The translations under genes and the position numbers were made by a program. A stretch of DNA of 64,000 nucleotides from Thiotrichales bacterium 19S9-11 (GTDB lineage: Bacteria; Pseudomonadota; Gammaproteobacteria; Francisellales; Francisellaceae), in contig JAKJJT010000006.1 in assembly GCA_021713395.1 (NCBI GenBank), positions 62,001 to 126,000 of the forward strand, in the 5' to 3' direction. This document shows, piece by piece, positions 20,727 through 30,173 of this stretch (position 1 is the stretch's first letter; every line of letters begins with the position of its first letter). A model generated the notes under the pieces. It was not told the DNA's origin. It searched no databases and saw only the letters and a list, made by a program, of their open reading frames with translations.

Positions 20727-20751
20727 AAAAGGTCACAGATTGTGACCTTTT
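20727..20751 (+). terminator. Intrinsic terminator after tig, symmetric
   Basis: A perfect 11-bp stem with a 3-base loop: AAAAGGTCACA, GAT, TGTGACCTTTT. The four A at one end and four T at the other would let it work in both directions. It lies between the tig stop and the clpP start at 20799, so it should reduce read-through from tig into clpP. Confidence 0.8.
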
Positions 20752-20798
20752 CATTAGAGATTATAGGAAAAACGGTTGCATACAAAGAGAGGACGATT

Positions 20799-21407
20799 AT
20801 GCATAACACTTTAGTTCCAATGGTTATTGAGCAGACATCTAGAGGTGAGAGATCTTTTGATATTTATTCAAGACTTTTAAAAGAGCGTATTGTTTTTTTA
20901 GTCGGTGAAGTTAATGATCAAACAGCAAACTTAGTTATTGCTCAATTGCTATTTTTAGAAAGTGAGAACCCTGATAAGGACATTCATTTTTATATAAACT
21001 CTCCAGGTGGGTTGGTAACAGCAGGCATGGCAATTTATGATACGATGCAGTTTATTAAGCCTGATGTTAGTACAACCTGTATTGGGCAGGCTTGTAGTAT
21101 GGGAGCAGTTTTACTGGCTTCAGGAGCAAAAGGTAAACGGTTTTGTTTGCCGCATTCTCAAGTCATGATTCATCAACCATTAGGCGGTTTTCAAGGTCAA
21201 GCATCAGATATTGAAATTCATGCTAAAAATACCTTAAGAATGAAAGAAACACTTAATCGAGTGCTTGCTAAGCATACAGGGAAAAAATATGACCAATTGG
21301 TTAAAGATACGGATCGTGATTATTTTTTAAGTGCCAATGAAGCAGCTCAATATGGCATAGTCGATGCCGTTATGGAAGCTAAAGAGGCAGCTAAGAAAGC
21401 AAAATAG
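20799..21407 (+). CDS. clpP: ATP-dependent Clp protease proteolytic subunit
   Basis: Serine protease barrel that degrades proteins unfolded by ClpX or ClpA. The 202-residue product shows the catalytic serine in [11 protein letters not shown] (Ser100) and the histidine in MIHQPLGG (His125), plus the handle region [20 protein letters not shown] choose the ATG at 20799, with AGAGAGGA just upstream; an open frame extends to 20742, but that would start inside the tig terminator. The short N-terminal part is probably processed. ClpX follows after about 100 bases with its own heat-shock-type promoter. Confidence 0.98.
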   Translation: MHNTLVPMVIEQTSRGERSFDIYSRLLKERIVFLVGEVNDQTANLVIAQLLFLESENPDKDIHFYINSPGGLVTAGMAIYDTMQFIKPDVSTTCIGQACSMGAVLLASGAKGKRFCLPHSQVMIHQPLGGFQGQASDIEIHAKNTLRMKETLNRVLAKHTGKKYDQLVKDTDRDYFLSANEAAQYGIVDAVMEAKEAAKKAK

Positions 21408-21438
21408 TGCTTTGAGAAAAATCAATCATTAATAAATA

Positions 21439-21466
21439 CTTGAATTTTTGGAAAAAGGCACCATTT
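21439..21466 (+). promoter_or_regulatory. Candidate sigma-32 (RpoH) promoter for clpX-lon
   Basis: CTTGAAT at 21439-21445 and CACCATTT at 21459-21466, separated by 13 bases. The E. coli heat-shock consensus is CTTGAAA, 11-16 bases, CCCCATnT, so there is one mismatch in each element. Transcription would begin near 21473, about 35 bases before the clpX start. RpoH itself is not in the window. Confidence 0.65.
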
Positions 21467-21509
21467 TGAATTATTGTTAAAAGTATGTTCAAATTAGGAT
21501 AACAACACA

Positions 21510-22811
21510 ATGCCTAGAAAGAAAAAAACAGGCGATGGTGCTGGGGGAAAGACACTTTACTGTTCGTTTTGTGGTAAGAGCCAGCACGAAGTCAAAAAAT
21601 TAATAGCAGGTCCGTCAGTTTACATTTGTGATGAGTGTGTTGACTTGTGCAGAGATATTATTATAGATCAACGACAAGCTTTAAATTCAGAAGAACCTGA
21701 AGAAAAAAAGCTACCTAAGCCTTATGAAATAAAAAAACATCTAGATGAGTACGTCATTGGCCAATCTTTTGCTAAAAAAGTACTTTCAGTTGCGGTGTAT
21801 AATCACTATAAAAGAATCTTTTCTAGAAATGATTCGAAAAACGAAGTTGATAGTGATATTGAGCTTAGCAAAAGTAATATTTTATTAATTGGCCCAACAG
21901 GTAATGGTAAGACACTATTAGCTCAAACATTAGCAAAAATGTTAGACGTGCCGTTTGCAATAGCCGATGCAACAACGTTAACAGAAGCAGGTTATGTTGG
22001 TGAAGATGTCGAAAATGTTATCCAAAAACTATTGCAAAATGCAGATCATAAGGTCGAAAAAGCAGAGAGAGGCATTATATATATTGATGAAATAGATAAA
22101 ATTGCTCGTAAAAGTGAAAATCCATCAATTACTCGTGATGTTTCAGGTGAAGGTGTTCAACAGGCACTATTAAAACTAATTGAGGGTACTGTTGCATCTA
22201 TTCCACCAAAAGGAGGGCGCAAGCACCCGCAGCAAGAGTTTGAGCAAATAGATACCACAAATATTTTATTTATTTGTGGCGGATCATTTGCAGGTATAGA
22301 AAATGTTATTCGTCAAAGAACAGAGAAGTCAGGTATTGGTTTTAATGCTATGGTGGTTAGTGAAACAGATCGCCAGGCACATAATGATCTGATGAAGAAA
22401 ATAGAGCCAGAAGATTTAGTGAAATTTGGCTTAATTCCTGAATTCATTGGACGGTTGCCAGTCATCGCTGTTCTAGAGGAGCTAGATGAAGAAGGTTTAA
22501 CTAGAATATTAACAGAGCCTAAGAATGCTTTACTGAAGCAATATCAGCACTTATTTAGCCTTGAAGACGTTGAAATTGAATTTAAAGAGTCAGCAATTAA
22601 AGCTGCAGCTAAAAAAGCTTTAGACCGTAAAACTGGTGCTCGAGGTTTGCGATCTATCCTGGAAAATGCATTATTAGATGCTATGTTTGAAGTACCATCA
22701 TTAGAAAATGTTAAAAAAGTTATTATTGATGAACGTACAATTAAGGGAGAGTGTTCAGCCTTAGTTGTTTTAGAAGATGAGGAAGAAATTCGGTTATCAT
22801 CATCTGCGTAA
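21510..22811 (+). CDS. clpX: ATP-dependent Clp protease ATP-binding subunit ClpX
   Basis: AAA+ unfoldase that feeds ClpP. The 433-residue protein has an N-terminal C4 zinc-binding domain (Cys18, 21, 40 and 43), Walker [13 protein letters not shown], Walker [12 protein letters not shown], the pore-loop GYVGEDVE, and the ClpP-contact IGF loop in [10 protein letters not shown]. Sensor 2 is in [11 protein letters not shown]. All parts are intact and at normal length. It is read from an apparent heat-shock promoter and runs into lon after 32 bases. Confidence 0.98.
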   Translation: MPRKKKTGDGAGGKTLYCSFCGKSQHEVKKLIAGPSVYICDECVDLCRDIIIDQRQALNSEEPEEKKLPKPYEIKKHLDEYVIGQSFAKKVLSVAVYNHYKRIFSRNDSKNEVDSDIELSKSNILLIGPTGNGKTLLAQTLAKMLDVPFAIADATTLTEAGYVGEDVENVIQKLLQNADHKVEKAERGIIYIDEIDKIARKSENPSITRDVSGEGVQQALLKLIEGTVASIPPKGGRKHPQQEFEQIDTTNILFICGGSFAGIENVIRQRTEKSGIGFNAMVVSETDRQAHNDLMKKIEPEDLVKFGLIPEFIGRLPVIAVLEELDEEGLTRILTEPKNALLKQYQHLFSLEDVEIEFKESAIKAAAKKALDRKTGARGLRSILENALLDAMFEVPSLENVKKVIIDERTIKGECSALVVLEDEEEIRLSSSA

Positions 22812-22843
22812 GCAAAACTTTCAATATTAATTAGGGATATATA

Positions 22844-25264
22844 ATGAGTCAAGAGATAGAGAGAGTTTCGGAACAACAGGTAAGTGCTTATCCTGTGTTG
22901 GCACTAAGGGATGTTGTAGTCTATCCAAACATGGTTGTTCCATTGTTTATTGGGCGAGAAAAATCAGTCCGAGCAATTGAAAAAGCAATGGCGACAAACC
23001 AAAAAATTGTTTTGGTGGCACAGAAAGAAGCAAATGATAAGGATCCACAGCCTGATTATTTATTTGAACTTGGTACAATGGCATCAATATTACAATTGCT
23101 CAAGCTGCCTGATGGAACGTTAAAAGTTTTAGTTGAAGGTGAGAAAAGAGCAAAAATCAGTCGCTATGCGACTGATTTTTCATACCTTTCTGCTGAGATA
23201 GAGCTTATTGAAGATAATGAACCTCCAGAAGATGTAACTGAGCCATTGACTAGAACGCTTGTTACTGAGTTTGATCAGTATGTCAAGCTGAATAAAAAAA
23301 TCCCACCTGAGGTTATCAACTCAGTATCAAGTACAAAGCAGTTAGGAAGGTTGGTAGATACTGTAGCTGCTCATATGAGTTTAAAAATAGAAGACCGTCA
23401 AGCATTACTTGAGGCACTAGATGTTTGCAAGCGAGCTGAAAAGCTTATGGTTTTGATGGAAACAGAAATGGATATTCTTCAGGTAGAGCGAACCATTATG
23501 AAACGCGTAAAGCAGCAGATGGAAAAAAACCAACGAGAATACTATCTCAATGAGCAAATGAAAGCCATCCAAAAAGAGCTTGGGGAAATGGATGACGGAC
23601 AAAATGAGCTAGATGAGCTTGAGGCGAAAATTCAAGAAGCAAAAATGTCTGAAGAGGCAGAAAAAAAAGCAAATCAAGAACTAAAAAAACTTAGAATGAT
23701 GTCACCAGCATCTTCAGAAGCAACAGTTTCTAGAAATTATATAGATACAATTGTCAATGTGCCATGGTCTAAACGCTCTCGTGTTAAAAAAGATTTGGTT
23801 AAAGCAGAAGAAGTTTTAAATGAAGACCATTATGGTCTAGAAAAAGTAAAAGAAAGAATTTTAGAGTACTTAGCAGTACAGCAAAGAAAGCGTAAGTTAA
23901 AGGGGCCTATCTTATGCTTAGTTGGACCTCCAGGAGTAGGTAAAACTTCTCTAGGAAAGTCAATTGCTAGAGCTACAGGCCGTAATTACGTGCGAATGGC
24001 TTTAGGCGGCGTTCGCGATGAAGCTGAAATTAGAGGGCATCGACGTACCTATATAGGGTCATTGCCAGGTCAAATTGTTCAAAAAATGACAAAGGCTGGA
24101 ACTAAGAATCCACTATTTTTGCTTGATGAAATTGATAAAATGAGTATGGATTTTAGAGGAGATCCCGCTTCAGCCATGTTAGAAGTGCTGGATCCAGAGC
24201 AAAATCATGCATTTAATGACCATTACCTTGAGGTAGATTATGACTTATCAGATGTCATGTTTGTCGCGACAGCTAACTCTTTAAATATTCCTGAGCCATT
24301 ACTAGATAGAATGGAAGTAATACGCTTAGCAGGTTATACGGAAGATGAAAAATTAAATATTGCGAAACAATATCTTGTCCCTAAGCAAGTTGATGCGACT
24401 GGCCTTAAAAAGCATGAAATTGAAATTTCAGATGAGACAATTACAGAAATTATTCGTTATTACACGAGAGAAGCAGGCGTTCGTGAGCTAGAGCGTTATA
24501 TTGCAACCTTATGTCGTAAAGTTGTTAAGGCATTGCTATTAGATAAAAAACTTAAAAAGGTTAAAGCAACGCCTAAAAATTTAGAAGAATATTTAGGTGT
24601 GAAGAAGTATCGTTATGGCATGGCGGATGAAAGCCCTCTAATTGGCCAGGTAACAGGTCTTGCTTGGACACGAGTTGGAGGAGAGCTTTTAAAAGTTGAG
24701 ACTGTTGCAACACCAGGAAAGGGCAAAATTGTTAGTACTGGTAAGTTAGGTGATGTTATGCAAGAGTCTATTCAGGCTGCAGTTACAGTTGTTAGAAGTC
24801 TAGCGTCACGTTTAAACTTAAAAAGCGATTTTTATGAAAAATATGATTTGCATGTGCATTTACCAGAAGGAGCAACACCAAAAGACGGTCCAAGTGCAGG
24901 TATTGCAATGTGTACAGCGTTAGTTTCAGTGTTAGCCGATGAACCAGTCAGGGCTGATATTGCTATGACAGGAGAAATAACACTTAGAGGAGAAGTTTTA
25001 CCAATTGGTGGATTAAAAGAAAAGTTATTAGCAGCACTTCGTGGTGGTATTAAAACGGTGTTGATACCAGAAGAAAATAAGCGCGAATTGAAAGAGATGC
25101 CAGAGAATATAACAAGTGGCTTGGAAATTATTCCAGTTCAGTGGATTGATGAAGTACTGAGGCATGCCTTAGTTAATGGCAAAAAATGCTTAGAAGCAAC
25201 GAAAGAAATAACAAAAACATCTAAAAAAATAAAAAAAATAGATAATAGTGATAAAAAGAGTTAG
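22844..25264 (+). CDS. lon: Lon protease
   Basis: ATP-dependent protease for misfolded and regulatory proteins. The 806-residue chain has the N-terminal substrate domain (PVLALRDVVVYPNMVVPLFIGR), Walker A GPPGVGKTSLGK, Walker B PLFLLDEIDKM, and the serine-lysine protease domain with PKDGPSAGIAM (Ser684) and GGLKEKLLAALRGG. The last 30 residues are lysine-rich (KTSKKIKKIDNSDKK). No promoter fits in the 32-base gap after clpX, so co-expression is likely. Length is typical (E. coli 784). Confidence 0.98.
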   Translation: MSQEIERVSEQQVSAYPVLALRDVVVYPNMVVPLFIGREKSVRAIEKAMATNQKIVLVAQKEANDKDPQPDYLFELGTMASILQLLKLPDGTLKVLVEGEKRAKISRYATDFSYLSAEIELIEDNEPPEDVTEPLTRTLVTEFDQYVKLNKKIPPEVINSVSSTKQLGRLVDTVAAHMSLKIEDRQALLEALDVCKRAEKLMVLMETEMDILQVERTIMKRVKQQMEKNQREYYLNEQMKAIQKELGEMDDGQNELDELEAKIQEAKMSEEAEKKANQELKKLRMMSPASSEATVSRNYIDTIVNVPWSKRSRVKKDLVKAEEVLNEDHYGLEKVKERILEYLAVQQRKRKLKGPILCLVGPPGVGKTSLGKSIARATGRNYVRMALGGVRDEAEIRGHRRTYIGSLPGQIVQKMTKAGTKNPLFLLDEIDKMSMDFRGDPASAMLEVLDPEQNHAFNDHYLEVDYDLSDVMFVATANSLNIPEPLLDRMEVIRLAGYTEDEKLNIAKQYLVPKQVDATGLKKHEIEISDETITEIIRYYTREAGVRELERYIATLCRKVVKALLLDKKLKKVKATPKNLEEYLGVKKYRYGMADESPLIGQVTGLAWTRVGGELLKVETVATPGKGKIVSTGKLGDVMQESIQAAVTVVRSLASRLNLKSDFYEKYDLHVHLPEGATPKDGPSAGIAMCTALVSVLADEPVRADIAMTGEITLRGEVLPIGGLKEKLLAALRGGIKTVLIPEENKRELKEMPENITSGLEIIPVQWIDEVLRHALVNGKKCLEATKEITKTSKKIKKIDNSDKKS

Positions 25265-25271
25265 TTTTGAG

Positions 25272-25300
25272 TTGACTGACTGACAAGTGCTTGCTATAAC
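25272..25300 (+). promoter_or_regulatory. Sigma-70-type promoter for hupB
   Basis: TTGACT at 25272-25277 and TATAAC at 25295-25300 with the ideal 17-base spacer; TGC directly before the -10 gives an extended -10. It begins eight bases after the lon stop and would give hupB independent, strong transcription. Confidence 0.72.
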
Positions 25301-25369
25301 TAGCAATAATCCTACGAAATAGTTGGGTTTAAGGGAAAATAGTTTGTTAACAAGTAAGAGGATAGACCT

Positions 25370-25642
25370 GTGAATAAAAGTGAACTAGTCAGCGCAATCT
25401 CTAAGGAAGCGGACGTAACAAAAGACGTGGCTCATCGTGTTCTAGATGCAATGATTACATCAATTACATCAGCACTTAAAAAAGGTGATCAAGTCAGCCT
25501 TGTTGGCTTTGGTTCTTTCCAAGTTAGTAACCGTTCTGCTCGTGAGGGACGTAACCCAAAAACTGGCGAGCGCATGAGAATTCCTGCTTCTAAATCACCA
25601 AGATTTAGAGCTGGTAAAGGCTTGAAGGATGCTGTTAATTGA
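25370..25642 (+). CDS. hupB: DNA-binding protein HU (beta-like)
   Basis: Nucleoid-associated histone-like protein of 90 residues. Family marks are MNKSELVSAISKEADV at the start, GFGSFQVSNRSAREGRNPKTGE in the beta-arm region with the DNA-intercalating proline segment, and the end FRAGKGLKDAVN. The start codon is GTG at 25370, with AAGAGGATAG upstream. A strong promoter precedes it and an intrinsic terminator follows, so it is a self-contained unit inside the lon-ppiD stretch. Confidence 0.97.
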   Translation: MNKSELVSAISKEADVTKDVAHRVLDAMITSITSALKKGDQVSLVGFGSFQVSNRSAREGRNPKTGERMRIPASKSPRFRAGKGLKDAVN

Positions 25643-25692
25643 CATAAACCATTTGCTCTTGTTTTTATGAGAGTAAAATGAACATTATAGAG

Positions 25693-25721
25693 AGGCATGC
25701 CGAATTCGGCGTGCCTTTTTT
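25693..25721 (+). terminator. Intrinsic terminator after hupB
   Basis: A 10-bp GC-rich stem (AGGCATGCCG and CGGCGTGCCT, with one T-G pair) closes an AATT loop and runs into six T. It lies 50 bases after the hupB stop and just before the ppiD leader. It is the clearest terminator in the window. Confidence 0.88.
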
Positions 25722-25786
25722 GTTTTCAGTATGTTAAAATGAGAAAGTTAAAAATCATTAACTTTAGAATACAAGGAATGCTAGTT

Positions 25787-27385
25787 ATGCTTCAATCACT
25801 TCATGATAAGCTTAAAGGGTGGGCAAGTGCTGTAATTATAGGGCTGATTAGTGTCGTATTTGTTTTATGGGGTATTAGCTACTATTTTGAAGGTGGCAGT
25901 GCAGAAGGTCCAACTGTTGCTGAGGTTGGTGATATTAAAATTAGTCAGTATCAACTTCAAAATGAGTTGAATCAATTAAGACAAAATTTAGCAGCACAAG
26001 GCAAAGCGGATTTAAATAATCCTCAGTATGAAAAAATTGCTTTAAATCAATTAGTTAGTCGTCAGTTGCAGAAGCAAGGAGCACTTGACTTAGGCATCCG
26101 AGTTTCAACAGCACAAGTAGATCAACAGATCACACAGTTACCATATTTTCAAGAAAATGGAAAATTTTCTAAGGAAAAGTATGAAGCATTTTTACAAAGT
26201 AGTGGTTATACATTGCCAATGTTAAGAAGCATGTTAATGGATAATTTATTATCATATCAGGCTTCTGTTGGTATGATTTCAAGTGATTTCATTTTACCTA
26301 ATGAGACTACGCAAATGCTTAATTTATACTTTCAGAATCGAAAAGTTAATTATGTAAGCATACCTTATGATAAAGTTAATTTAGAAATTAAGGTTACGGA
26401 TAAAGAAATAAAACAATATTATGAACACAACCAAGCAAGGTTTATGGAGCCAGAAAAGGTTAAGGTTCAATATGTTTTACTAACATTAAAATCGATAGAA
26501 GAGCGAATTAACGTAACAGATAGTCAAATAAAAGCGTATTATGACTCAAATAAAACTAAATGGGCAACTAAAAATGGTAATAAAACTGAGCAAAAACCAT
26601 TGACTGATGTTAGAGAAAAAATTATACAGATACTAAAAAAAGAGCAAGCTAAAGTTTTATACTCGTCTATTGGTAATCAAATGGCAAATATAGCTTATCA
26701 ATATCCTGATAGCTTAGATCAAGCGGCAAAAGAAGCTAAAGTTGAAATTCAAGAGACTGCTTTTTTCTCGAGAGAAGAAGGTAAAGGTATTGCTGAAAGT
26801 GCCCAAGTTCGACAGATAGCATTTTCAAATGAAGTTTTAAAAAATAAATACAACAGTGATGTAATAAATTTATCACCTACAGAAGCTGTTATTATTCACC
26901 TAAGTGAATATCAACCAGAAAAAAAGTTAGCGCTATCTCAAGTTAAAAATGAAATAAAAACAATTTTATCTCAAAGTAAGATAAAACTAGATATAAATGA
27001 AAAGGCAATTCAAGTTATTAATCAACTTAATGATGGGAAGAGTATCACAAGTCTAGCTAATGTAAAGCTTAATTGGCAGGAGCAAAGAGTTAACCGGCAA
27101 GATAAACAACTACCAATGCAAGTGGTTGAAAATATTATGTCACAATCATTAAATGAAAAGAGACAGACAAAATATATTTTGGTACCAACTAATGATTCAG
27201 TATTTTTATATAAAATATTAAACGTATCAAAAATTAATAAATCAGATAAAAACTATTATCAGATAAAACTACAAAATGACTCAATGGTACAAAATAGGCA
27301 GTCAGCATTGGATTATCAAGCTTATTTAAATTATCTATATCAGACAATACACGTAAAAATAAATAATCAAAAAAAAATCAATTAA
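25787..27385 (+). CDS. ppiD: PpiD/SurA-N type periplasmic chaperone, parvulin domain apparently absent
   Basis: PpiD is anchored in the inner membrane beside the Sec translocon and helps proteins emerging in the periplasm. The 532-residue product has a short cytoplasmic start, a membrane helix near residues 13-32 (AVIIGLISVVFVLWGISYYF), a SurA-N-like chaperone domain (VAEVGDIKISQYQLQNEL; YFQENGKFSKEKYEAFL), and the C-terminal PpiD domain (AFFSREEGKGI, LSEYQPEKK). Between SQIKAYYDSNKTKW and PLTDVREKIIQIL, where E. coli PpiD (623 residues) has its parvulin domain, only about 14 residues remain. I start at the ATG at 25787, which has AAGGA ten bases upstream; the open frame extends back into the hupB terminator. 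Confidence 0.87.
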   Translation: MLQSLHDKLKGWASAVIIGLISVVFVLWGISYYFEGGSAEGPTVAEVGDIKISQYQLQNELNQLRQNLAAQGKADLNNPQYEKIALNQLVSRQLQKQGALDLGIRVSTAQVDQQITQLPYFQENGKFSKEKYEAFLQSSGYTLPMLRSMLMDNLLSYQASVGMISSDFILPNETTQMLNLYFQNRKVNYVSIPYDKVNLEIKVTDKEIKQYYEHNQARFMEPEKVKVQYVLLTLKSIEERINVTDSQIKAYYDSNKTKWATKNGNKTEQKPLTDVREKIIQILKKEQAKVLYSSIGNQMANIAYQYPDSLDQAAKEAKVEIQETAFFSREEGKGIAESAQVRQIAFSNEVLKNKYNSDVINLSPTEAVIIHLSEYQPEKKLALSQVKNEIKTILSQSKIKLDINEKAIQVINQLNDGKSITSLANVKLNWQEQRVNRQDKQLPMQVVENIMSQSLNEKRQTKYILVPTNDSVFLYKILNVSKINKSDKNYYQIKLQNDSMVQNRQSALDYQAYLNYLYQTIHVKINNQKKIN

Positions 27386-27403
27386 TACCTTACTGATTCA
27401 ATA

Positions 27404-28354
27404 ATGATGAGCAAACCTTATGTTTTAAATATCATGGGACCAACAGCGAGTGGCAAAACAAACTTAGCTATGTATCTTTATGATAAATTTGATGCAGAGT
27501 TAATTAGTGTTGACTCTGCGATGATTTATAAGGGAATGGATATTGGAACAGCTAAGCCAACTGAGAAAGAATTATTAAAATACCCTCATCATTTGGTTGA
27601 TATCATAGATCCATCTGATGCATTTTCTGTTTCAGATTTCTTAAAATCCATAAAATCAATAGTTGATAATTGTCATCAGAAAAATAAATTACCAATACTT
27701 GTAGGTGGTACAATGATGTACTTCAATGCTTTTATGCATGGTTTAACGGAGTTACCCCCTTCAGATAAAATTGTGCGTCAGAAAATAATAGATATGGCTT
27801 CTAAGAGAGGCTGGCCAGCTTTGTATGAATATTTATTAAAAATTGACCCAATTAATGCTGAAAAAATTAAACCAAATGATCAACAAAGAATTGCTAGATC
27901 GCTTGAGGTTTATGAGTTAACTGGCCAGACAATGACAAGGCTCTTGCAGCAAGGGAAGAAGCATGCATTAGCATCGGACTATCAAGTTATTCAAATTGGT
28001 TTATTGCCGAGTGATCGCTTAAAGTTACATAAAATAATTGAGCAACGATTTGTGATAATGATATCTAATGGCTTGCTAGATGAAGTGGAAACGTTATTTA
28101 AACGGGGTGATTTGGATGATACTTTGCCATCAGTTAGGTGTGTGGGATATCGTCAACTTTGGCAGTACTTTCAAGGGAAGCAAAACTATCAAGAGTCAAT
28201 AGATAAAGCAGTGGCTGCAACTAGGCAGTTAGCAAAGCGGCAAATCACATGGCTTAGGCACTGGCAAAGCAACTGTCATTTATTTGAAGCTTATGATGAT
28301 AACCTTAAAATGAAGATAATAAATTATTTAGATCAAAAAATAGATATTTTCTAG
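27404..28354 (+). CDS. miaA: tRNA dimethylallyltransferase
   Basis: Adds the dimethylallyl group to N6 of A37 in tRNAs reading UNN codons. The 316-residue protein has the P-loop MGPTASGKTNLAM, the catalytic aspartate in SVDSAMIYKGMDIGTAKP, HHLVDIIDPSDAFSVSDF, VGGTMMYFNAF, and the C-terminal VRCVGYRQLWQYF with KRQITWLRHW. Two adjacent ATGs (27404, 27407) are possible starts. It stands directly before hfq, as in E. coli. Confidence 0.97.
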   Translation: MMSKPYVLNIMGPTASGKTNLAMYLYDKFDAELISVDSAMIYKGMDIGTAKPTEKELLKYPHHLVDIIDPSDAFSVSDFLKSIKSIVDNCHQKNKLPILVGGTMMYFNAFMHGLTELPPSDKIVRQKIIDMASKRGWPALYEYLLKIDPINAEKIKPNDQQRIARSLEVYELTGQTMTRLLQQGKKHALASDYQVIQIGLLPSDRLKLHKIIEQRFVIMISNGLLDEVETLFKRGDLDDTLPSVRCVGYRQLWQYFQGKQNYQESIDKAVAATRQLAKRQITWLRHWQSNCHLFEAYDDNLKMKIINYLDQKIDIF

Positions 28355-28438
28355 TAGCATTGTGTCATTTTCCTTGGTAAAATCAAATTCACCATTAGGG
28401 TATAAATTATAACAATAAATAAATAGAGGACTGAAAAT

Positions 28439-28804
28439 ATGTCAAGAATATCATCTTTGCAAGACCCTTTCTTAAACGCACTTCGTAGAGAGAAAATTCC
28501 AGTTTCCATTTACTTGGTTAATGGGATTAAGTTACAAGGACAAATTGAAGCATTTGATCAATTTTCAATTGTATTGCGTAATAATGTAAATCAAATGGTT
28601 TACAAGCATGCAGTTTCAACAGTTGTTCCATCTCGTCCAGTTCGCTTATTGTTTTCTAATAATGCGCAAACTCATAATCAACAGCAGCAACAAGCATCTC
28701 ACGAAGAAGTACTTGATGATGAGTTGTTAACGGATGACTTTATGGATGAGTCTTTTTCAGAAAATGGAATCGCATCAGATAAGCATCCAATAGAATCTGA
28801 GTAG
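28439..28804 (+). CDS. hfq: RNA chaperone Hfq with long acidic tail
   Basis: Sm-like hexamer that pairs small RNAs with messages. Residues 1-70 are nearly the E. coli core: [37 protein letters not shown] and the YKH-containing [16 protein letters not shown]. The remaining 50 residues form a low-complexity tail with a glutamine run ([10 protein letters not shown]) and then mostly acidic residues. E. coli Hfq is 102 residues with a less acidic tail. AGAGGA precedes the ATG. A TATAAA at 28401 in the leader may be a -10, but the -35 is poor. Confidence 0.97.
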   Translation: MSRISSLQDPFLNALRREKIPVSIYLVNGIKLQGQIEAFDQFSIVLRNNVNQMVYKHAVSTVVPSRPVRLLFSNNAQTHNQQQQQASHEEVLDDELLTDDFMDESFSENGIASDKHPIESE

Positions 28805-28817
28805 GTAAGTTACTTAT

Positions 28818-30134
28818 TTGGATATTTTTGAAACAGCAAAATTAGGTGAGCGTAGCCTTTTGGTTCATGCTCACTTTTTTATTTCAAAAGAAGAGCAATC
28901 AGACCTTGATGAATTAACATCTTTAGTTAATGCAGCTGGATGGTGTGTTGTTGATGTGCTTGAAACTAAGCGGGATAAGCCAGATCCTAAATATTTTATA
29001 GGTACTGGTAAAGTTAAAGAAATCAAAGAACTAATTGAAAAGAATGATATTCACCTAATTATCTTTAATCATAATATTACACCAGCTCAAGAAAGAAACT
29101 TAACTAAAGAGTTACCAAAAACCTGTCGAATTTTAGATCGAACTCGAGTTGTTTTAGATATTTTTTCACAGAGAGCAAAAACATATGAGGGGCGTCTACA
29201 AGTTGAGCTAGCTCAACTTAATTATATAGCGACTCGTTTAGTTAGAGCTTGGACTCATTTAGAAAGACAGAAAGGTGGTATCGGTCTAAGAGGTGGTCCA
29301 GGTGAGAAACAAATTGAACTTGATCGAAGAATGCTAAAAGACAGGATTCAGACAGTAGAAAAAAAGATTGAAAAAATACGTTCACAACGTTCATTGTCAA
29401 GATCAGTTAGGAAAAAATCTCATATACCAACGGTATCTTTAGTTGGTTATACCAACGCAGGGAAATCAACACTTTTTAATGTTTTAACTGGTGCTGATGT
29501 ATTTGCAAAAGATCAGTTATTTGCAACCTTAGATACGACATTAAGAAAGTCAAATTTGCCTTTTTTTGGGGATGTTATATTTTCTGATACTGTAGGCTTT
29601 ATTCGACACTTACCTCATGATTTAATAGATGCTTTTAGAGCAACGCTAGAGGAAACAGTTGAAGCTGATTTATTATTACATGTCGTTGATGTATCTGATG
29701 ATCAATATCATAGTTATAGCGAACAAGTTTATGCGGTTTTAAAAGAGATTGGTGCTGAGCATATACCAGTATTAGAGGTATATAACAAAATTGATCAATT
29801 AGATGGAACTAAATTTATACCTCATGTTGATTATGATCAAACAAAACTTCTTCCAAAGCGAGTTTGGTGTTCAGCTCAGTCTCAAATTGGCCTTAATTTA
29901 TTAAAAGAGGCTATCTCGCTACATTTAACCAAAGATGAGGTGTCTGGTATCCTAATAATTGGGCCAAAATCTCATAAGCTAAGGTCACAATTATATCAGA
30001 TGGATGCTGTTATTTCAGAATCTTCTAATGACAAAGGAGAAATATTGCTAAATATTCGTTGTGAATTTTACAAATTAAAGTCAATATGTGATGATAATGC
30101 ACTTGAATTAGGTGAAATCTTTCACCAACATTAA
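28818..30134 (+). CDS. hflX: Ribosome-splitting GTPase HflX
   Basis: Obg/HflX-type GTPase that splits stalled 70S ribosomes, notably in heat stress. The 438-residue protein has the N-terminal HflX domain (DPKYFIGTGKVKEI, LIIFNHNITPAQERNL), the linker RGGPGEKQIELDRR, and the G domain: G1 GYTNAGKST, G3 FSDTVGF, G4 NKID. The start is a TTG at 28818, inferred from the conserved beginning MDIFETAKLGER; no ATG is available nearby and the ribosome site is weak. It lies 13 bases after hfq and 39 before hflK. Confidence 0.96.
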   Translation: MDIFETAKLGERSLLVHAHFFISKEEQSDLDELTSLVNAAGWCVVDVLETKRDKPDPKYFIGTGKVKEIKELIEKNDIHLIIFNHNITPAQERNLTKELPKTCRILDRTRVVLDIFSQRAKTYEGRLQVELAQLNYIATRLVRAWTHLERQKGGIGLRGGPGEKQIELDRRMLKDRIQTVEKKIEKIRSQRSLSRSVRKKSHIPTVSLVGYTNAGKSTLFNVLTGADVFAKDQLFATLDTTLRKSNLPFFGDVIFSDTVGFIRHLPHDLIDAFRATLEETVEADLLLHVVDVSDDQYHSYSEQVYAVLKEIGAEHIPVLEVYNKIDQLDGTKFIPHVDYDQTKLLPKRVWCSAQSQIGLNLLKEAISLHLTKDEVSGILIIGPKSHKLRSQLYQMDAVISESSNDKGEILLNIRCEFYKLKSICDDNALELGEIFHQH

Positions 30135-30173
30135 AGTAAGGGAACTTATTTAAAGCTTAAATATAGGTGATAT

